Positions 57,801-64,000 of a stretch of 64,000 bases of DNA are shown here, one piece after another (the stretch's first letter is position 1; every line of letters starts with the position of its first letter). The stretch is taken from NCBI GenBank assembly GCA_040954595.2, contig CM082585.2:4030001-4094000 (forward strand), given 5' to 3'. The stretch comes from Balanoglossus misakiensis. Taxonomy: Eukaryota > Hemichordata. A model generated the notes under the pieces. That model was not told the DNA's origin. It did no database searches and worked only from the letters and a program-made list of their open reading frames with translations. The position numbers and the translations under genes were made by a program.

Positions 57801-60800
57801 ATGTAGCTATTATATTTTCCACTTTTTGTAAGTGAAGCCTGACTGTCGCCTGTCTTAGGTCACCACTTCATAAGCGGTCTTACCCGTCATTGGCACAAAC
57901 AGTCTCAGGAAGTAAGCTTTCAGCCTACCAATGTAGCTATTATATTTTACACTTTTTGTAAGTGAAGCCTGACTGTCGCCTGTCTTAGGTCACTACTTCA
58001 TAAGCGGTCTTACCCGTCATTGGCACAAACAGTCTCAGGAAGTAAGCTTTCAGCCTACCAATGTAGCTATTACATTTTCCACTTTTTGTAAGTGAAGCCT
58101 GACTGTCGCCTGTCTTAGGTCACCACTTCATAAGCGGTCTTACCCGTCATTGGCACAAACAGTCTCAGGAAGTAAGCTTTCAGCCTACCAATGTAGCTAT
58201 TATATTTTACACTTTTTGTAAGTGAAGCCTGACTGTCGCCTGTCTTAGGTCACTACTTCATAAGCGGTCTTACCCGTCATTGGCACAAACAGTCTCAGGA
58301 AGTAAGCTTTCAGCCTACCAATGTAGCTATTATATTTTCCACTTTTTGTAAGTGAAGCCTGACTGTCGCCTGTCTTAGGTCACCACTTCATAAGCGGTCT
58401 TACCCGTCATTGGCACAAACAGTCTCAGGAAGTAAGCTTTCAGCCTACCAATGTAGCTATTATATTTTACACTTTTTGTAAGTGAAGCCTGACTGTCGCC
58501 TGTCTTAGGTCACTACTTCATAAGCGGTCTTACCCGTCATTGGCACAAACAGTCTCAGGAAGTAAGCTTTCAGCCTACCAATGTAGCTATTACATTTTCC
58601 ACTTTTTGTAAGTGAAGCCTGACTGTCGCCTGTCTTAGGTCACCACTTCATAAGCGGTCTTACCCGTCATTGGCACAAACAGTCTCAGGAAGTAAGCTTT
58701 CAGCCTACCAATGTAGCTATTACATTTTCCACTTTTTGTAAGTGAAGCCTGACTGTCGCCTGTCTTAGGTCACCACTTCATAAGCGGTCTTACCCGTCAT
58801 TGGCGAAAACAGTCTCAGGAAGTAAGCTTTCAGCCTACCAATGTAGCTATTACATTTTTCACTTTTTGTAAGTGAAGCCTGACTGTCGCCTGTCTTAGGT
58901 CACCACTTCATAAGCGGTCTTACCCGTCATTGGCACAAACAGTCTCAGGAAGTAAGCTTTCAGCCTACCAATGTAGCTATTATATTTTCCACTTTTTGTA
59001 AGTGAAGCCTGACTGTCGCCTGTCTTAGGTCACCACTTCATAAGCGGTCTTACCCGTCATTGGCACAAACAGTCTCAGGAAGTAAGCTTTCAGCCTACCA
59101 ATGTAGCTATTATATTTTCCACTTTTTGTAAGTGAAGCCTGACTGTCGCCTGTCTTAGGTCACCACTTCATAAGCGGTCTTACCCGTCATTGGCACAAAC
59201 AGTCTCAGGAAGTAAGCTTTCAGCCTACCAATGTAGCTATTATATTTTACACTTTTTGTAAGTGAAGCCTGACTGTCGCCTGTCTTAGGTCACTACTTCA
59301 TAAGCGGTCTTACCCGTCATTGGCACAAACAGTCTCAGGAAGTAAGCTTTCAGCCTACCAATGTAGCTATTATATTTTCCACTTTTTGTAAGTGAAGCCT
59401 GACTGTCGCCTGTCTTAGGTCACCACTTCATAAGCGGTCTTACCCGTCATTGGCACAAACAGTCTCAGGAAGTAAGCTTTCAGCCTACCAATGTAGCTAT
59501 TATATTTTACACTTTTTGTAAGTGAAGCCTGACTGTCGCCTGTCTTAGGTCACTACTTCATAAGCGGTCTTACCCGTCATTGGCACAAACAGTCTCAGGA
59601 AGTAAGCTTTCAGCCTACCAATGTAGCTATTACATTTTCCACTTTTTGTAAGTGAAGCCTGACTGTCGCCTGTCTTAGGTCACCACTTCATAAGCGGTCT
59701 TACCCGTCATTGGCACAAACAGTCTCAGGAAGTAAGCTTTCAGCCTACCAATGTAGCTATTACATTTTCCACTTTTTGTAAGTGAAGCCTGACTGTCGCC
59801 TGTCTTAGGTCACCACTTCATAAGCGGTCTTACCCGTCATTGGCGAAAACAGTCTCAGGAAGTAAGCTTTCAGCCTACCAATGTAGCTATTACATTTTTC
59901 ACTTTTTGTAAGTGAAGCCTGACTGTCGCCTGTCTTAGGTCACCACTTCATAAGCGGTCTTACCCGTCATTGGCACAAACAGTCTCAGGAAGTAAGCTTT
60001 CAGCCTACCAATGTAGCTATTATATTTTCCACTTTTTGTAAGTGAAGCCTGACTGTCGCCTGTCTTAGGTCACCACTTCATAAGCGGTCTTACCCGTCAT
60101 TGGCACAAACAGTCTCAGGAAGTAAGCTTTCAGCCTACCAATGTAGCTATTATATTTTACACTTTTTGTAAGTGAAGCCTGACTGTCGCCTGTCTTAGGT
60201 CACTACTTCATAAGCGGTCTTACCCGTCATTGGCACAAACAGTCTCAGGAAGTAAGCTTTCAGCCTACCAATGTAGCTATTACATTTTCCACTTTTTGTA
60301 AGTGAAGCCTGACTGTCGCCTGTCTTAGGTCACCACTTCATAAGCGGTCTTACCCGTCATTGGCACAAACAGTCTCAGGAAGTAAGCTTTCAGCCTACCA
60401 ATGTAGCTATTACATTTTCCACTTTTTGTAAGTGAAGCCTGACTGTCGCCTGTCTTAGGTCACCACTTCATAAGCGGTCTTACCCGTCATTGGCGAAAAC
60501 AGTCTCAGGAAGTAAGCTTTCAGCCTACCAATGTAGCTATTACATTTTTCACTTTTTGTAAGTGAAGCCTGACTGTCGCCTGTCTTAGGTCACCACTTCA
60601 TAAGCGGTCTTACCCGTCATTGGCACAAACAGTCTCAGGAAGTAAGCTTTCAGCCTACCAATGTAGCTTTTACATTTTCCACTTATTGTAAGTGAAGCCT
60701 GACTGTCGCCTGTCTTAGGTCACCACTTCATAAGCGGTCTTACCCGTCATTGGCACAAACAGTCTCAGGAAGTAAGCTTTCAGCCTACCAATGTAGCTAT

Positions 60801-62653
60801 TACATTTTCCACTTTTTGTAAGTGAAGCCTGACTGTCGCCTGTCTTAGGTCACCACTTCATAAGCGGTCTTACCCGTCATTGGCACAAACAGTCTCAGGA
60901 AGTAAGCTTTCAGCCTACCAATGTAGCTATTATATTTTCCACTTTTTGTAAGTGAAGCCTGACTGTCGCCTGTCTTAGGTCACCACTTCATAAGAGGTCT
61001 TACCCGTCATTGGCACAAACAGTCTCAGGAAGTAAGCTTTCAGCCTACCAATGTAGCTATTACATTTTCCACTTTTTGTAAGTGAAGCCTGACTGTCGCC
61101 TGTCTTAGGTCACCACTTCATAAGCGGTCTTAGCTGTCATTGGCACAAACAGTCTCAGGAAGTAAGCTTTCAGCCTACCAATGTAGCTATTATATTTTCC
61201 ACTTTTGTAAGTGAAGCCTGACTGTCGCCTGTCTTAGGTCACCACTTCATAAGCGGTCTTACCCGTCATTGGCACAAACAGTCTCAGGAAGTAAGCTTTC
61301 AGCCTACCAATGTAGCTATTACATTTTCCACTTATTGTAAGTGAAGCCTGACTGTCGCCTGTCTTAGGTCACCACTTCATAAGCGGTCCTTCCCGTCATT
61401 GGCACAAACAGTCTCAGGAAATAAGCTTTCAGCCTACCAATGTAGCTATTACATTTTCCACTTTTTGTAAGTGAAGCCTGACTGTCGCCTGTCTTAGGTC
61501 ACCACTTCATAAGCGGTCTTACCCGTCATTGGCACAAACAGTCTCAGGAAGTAAGCTTTCAGCCTACCAATGTAGCTATTATATTTTCCACTTTTTGTAA
61601 GTGAAGCCTGACTGTCGCCTGTCTTAGGTCACCACTTCATAAGAGGTCTTACCCGTCATTGGCACAAACAGTCTCAGGAAGTAAGCTTTCAGCCTACCAA
61701 TGTAGCTATTACATTTTCCACTTTTTGTAAGTGAAGCCTGACTGTCGCCTGTCTTAGGTCACCACTTCATAAGCGGTCTTACCCGTCATTGGCACAAACA
61801 GTCTCAGGAAGTAAGCTTTCAGCCTACCAATGTAGCTATTATATTTTCCACTTTTGTAAGTGAAGCCTGACTGTCGCCTGTCTTAGGTCACCACTTCATA
61901 AGCGGTCTTACCCGTCATTGGCACAAACAGTCTCAGGAAGTAAGCTTTCAGCCTACCAATGTAGCTATTATATTTTACACTTTTTGTAAGTGAAGCCTGA
62001 CTGTCGCCTGTCTTAGGTCACTACTTCATAAGCGGTCTTACCCGTCATTGGCACAAACAGTCTCAGGAAGTAAGCTTTCAGCCTACCAATGTAGCTATTA
62101 TATTTTCCACTTTTTGTAAGTGAAGCCTGACTGTCGCCTGTCTTAGGTCACCACTTCATAAGCGGTCTTACCCGTCATTGGCACAAACAGTCTCAGGAAG
62201 TAAGATTTCAGCCTACCAATGTAGCTATTACATTTTCCACTTTTTGTAAGTGAAGCCTGACTGTCGCCTGTCTTAGGTCACCACTTCATAAGCGGTCTTA
62301 CCCGTCATTGGCACAAACAGTCTCAGGAAGTAAGATTTCAGCCTACCAATGTAGCTATTACATTTTCCACTTTTTGTAAGTGAAGCCTGACTGTCGCCTG
62401 TCTTAGGTCACCACTTCATAAGCGGTCTTACCCGTCATTGGCACAAACAGTCTCAGGAAGTAAGCTTTCAGCCTACCAATGTAGCTATTACATTTTCCAC
62501 TTTTTGTAAGTGAAGCCTGACTGTCGCCTGTCTTAGGTCACCACTTCATAAGCGGTCTTACCCGTCATTGGCACAAACAGTCTCAGGAAGTAAGCTTTCA
62601 GCCTACCAATGTAGCTATTACATTTTCCACTTATTGTAAGTGAAGCCTGACTG
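54841..62653. repeat. 130-bp satellite array, about 60 units
   Basis: Units begin AAGTGAAGCCTGACTGTCGC at 54841, 54971, 55101 and so on to a final partial unit at 62638; a few units are 129 or 131 bp. Most differ at only a few sites. Marker variants recur in sets: GGCGAAAAC at 58801, 59841 and 60491 (1040 and 650 bp apart, that is 8 and 5 units), and ATATTTTACAC with CACTACTTC in neighbouring units. This shows higher-order duplication of multi-unit blocks. Each unit has stop codons and no ORF. The array stops abruptly in GACTGCACCC. Confidence 0.97.
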
Positions 62654-62990
62654 CACCCTTACCAAAATCGGGTGCACCCGAAAGGCACCCGAAAGAACAC
62701 ACCCCAGGTGCACCTTAGGTGGCACCCGAAACACACCCTTCAGAACACACCCGAAACCACCTTAAATTGGTCACTTTAGGTGTGTTTCGGGTTGTCAAAA
62801 CAGGTGCATTATAGGTGCACCCGAAAGGCACCCGAAATAGAGCACACCCGAGGTGCACCTTAGGTGGCACCTAAAACACACCCGTATGATATGGTATGGA
62901 TGCACCCGAAACGCACCCGGAACAACATACTCCGGGTGCACTTTAGGTGGCACCTAAAACACACCTGAATGATATATATTATGGATGTAT
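62654..62990. repeat. Degenerate repeat with GGTGCACC and CACCCGAAA motifs
   Basis: About three to four loose units combine CACCCGAAAGGCACCCGAAA, GGTGCACCTTAGGTGGCACC and AACACACCC, with late units about 84 bp apart (62819 and 62903). GGTGCACC is itself palindromic. It starts exactly where the 130-bp satellite stops. Confidence 0.75.
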
Positions 62991-64000
62991 TATGCAGTTG
63001 CTGCAGTGGCTCATACACACACACACACACACACACACAATGTGAAAAAAACAGCCAATACAATTATTGTTCAATAAAACTAAAAGTCAATATATTGCTA
63101 ATTGTAAACTTAATAAAGTTCTTTTGTACAGTACAGTAAAAATAAAATGAAGGATAAAATGATTGAGCTACATAGTACAGTTCGACTAGCTATGTACAAA
63201 CACTTGTAATCTACACTAAGTTCGATGGAAATGTGGTCACCGTGATCAGAATATAGTCAGTGGTTTCACAGCAATAATAAAGTAATCCGAGGCATGCTGC
63301 TTCACATTTCTGTCAGGGAACGATATTATGCAACGTACATGCAATGTCCACGCCATTTTCAATGAACCATTCTCGCGGATGCTCGTCCATGCATCATCAT
63401 CCTTAAATGACGATCGAGATTTCTTGTAATGAGTACGGTCAAATCAACAGCTATCAATGGACACACCACAGGAGTAGGTGTTCGTTCAAAACGCGTTTGG
63501 TACTTACAATCGTCCGTGTCGTATCAAAACGCGATGTGTTTGAATGCGACTGTTTACTGACATCGAGAATGGCGGCCACATTGTTATGACCGCGTCGACC
63601 GATGCGCGCGATGAACGTACGTGACTGACCTCAATTGTCATGATCTTACGTGTTTTGATATCCGCACGTCATCTCTGACGCCTAAAGTAGTCGGAACAAC
63701 GAAACAATTTCACAAATTTTGCTAAAATTGCGTCGAAATGGCTTTCCGACATTGACTTCCATGTCTACGATGTGGACTTGCCAGTATGACTGTTCAATGA
63801 CGTTATTATGAATGAACCAATCCGGTTAAGTATGTTAATGACGTCCCGGGTCAAAAGTCAAGTATTGTACTTCGGCCAGTACAACTTGCAAGGGTTGTAG
63901 ATTGTGGTGAAAATCTCGGAAAACTTTTATTAAAATCGTGATCTCCAAAATAAAGAGACAGAACTTGATTTTGTGGGATATTCCAGTACATATAAATAAA
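62991..64000. other. No gene recognised; (CA)n at about 63014-63041
   Basis: Apart from a CA dinucleotide run there is no recognisable gene or repeat. The stretch near 63400-63660 is richer in CpG and could be the edge of a promoter, but no exon can be supported. Confidence 0.35.

Noticed and set aside
54841-62653. CRISPR-like array
   Set aside because: The units are contiguous 130-bp tandem repeats without unique spacers, in animal DNA.

Overview
This is animal nuclear DNA. Genes are split by GT-AG introns, most sequence is non-coding, microsatellites and transposons are dense, and the gene families (cytosolic sulfotransferase, ALDH1/2, CUB, PAN/apple) are metazoan. An invertebrate deuterostome such as amphioxus or a hemichordate fits, but the sequence alone does not settle the species.

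Layout. (1) 0.5-15.5 kb: a six-exon cytosolic sulfotransferase gene on +, dead by two in-frame stops. Its third intron holds a 12.4 kb tyrosine-recombinase retrotransposon (Ngaro/DIRS type, split direct repeats). That element's gag reading frame is split by a 7.07 kb DNA transposon with 47-48 bp inverted ends and a 3-bp TTA target duplication. The inner transposon has two head-to-head genes: a 397-aa SAM-domain protein and a 1192-aa DDE-like protein with zinc-binding-type cysteines, a SAP domain and an acidic tail. I cannot place it in a named superfamily; it is the best candidate here for something undescribed. (2) 15.7-17.5 kb: a 5'-truncated LINE. (3) 18.6-28.3 kb: an ALDH1/2-family gene on -, 12 exons located, with three hairpin MITEs (TTAA targets) in its introns and a pair of inverted repeats around it. 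(4) 31.0-35.0 kb: a secreted three-CUB-domain protein on +. (5) 36.2-52 kb: an inverted-repeat zone and a PAN/apple-like secreted gene (40.0-41.7 kb), followed by a second copy and an inverted third copy of the same locus. The first exon of the second locus now lies on the opposite strand. Comparing copies dates and delimits several insertions. (6) 50.4-51.9 kb: a 103-bp minisatellite; 53.8-54.3 kb: a 74-bp minisatellite; 54.8-62.65 kb: about 60 copies of a 130-bp satellite with higher-order structure. (7) 62.65-64 kb: a degenerate GGTGCACC-rich repeat and sequence with no recognisable gene.

How the parts relate. The two genes and terminal repeats of the inner DNA transposon probably work as one mobile unit. 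The gag, RT/RNase H and tyrosine recombinase form the host retrotransposon, which also has a frameshift. The ALDH, CUB and PAN genes look intact and are presumably host genes with separate roles.
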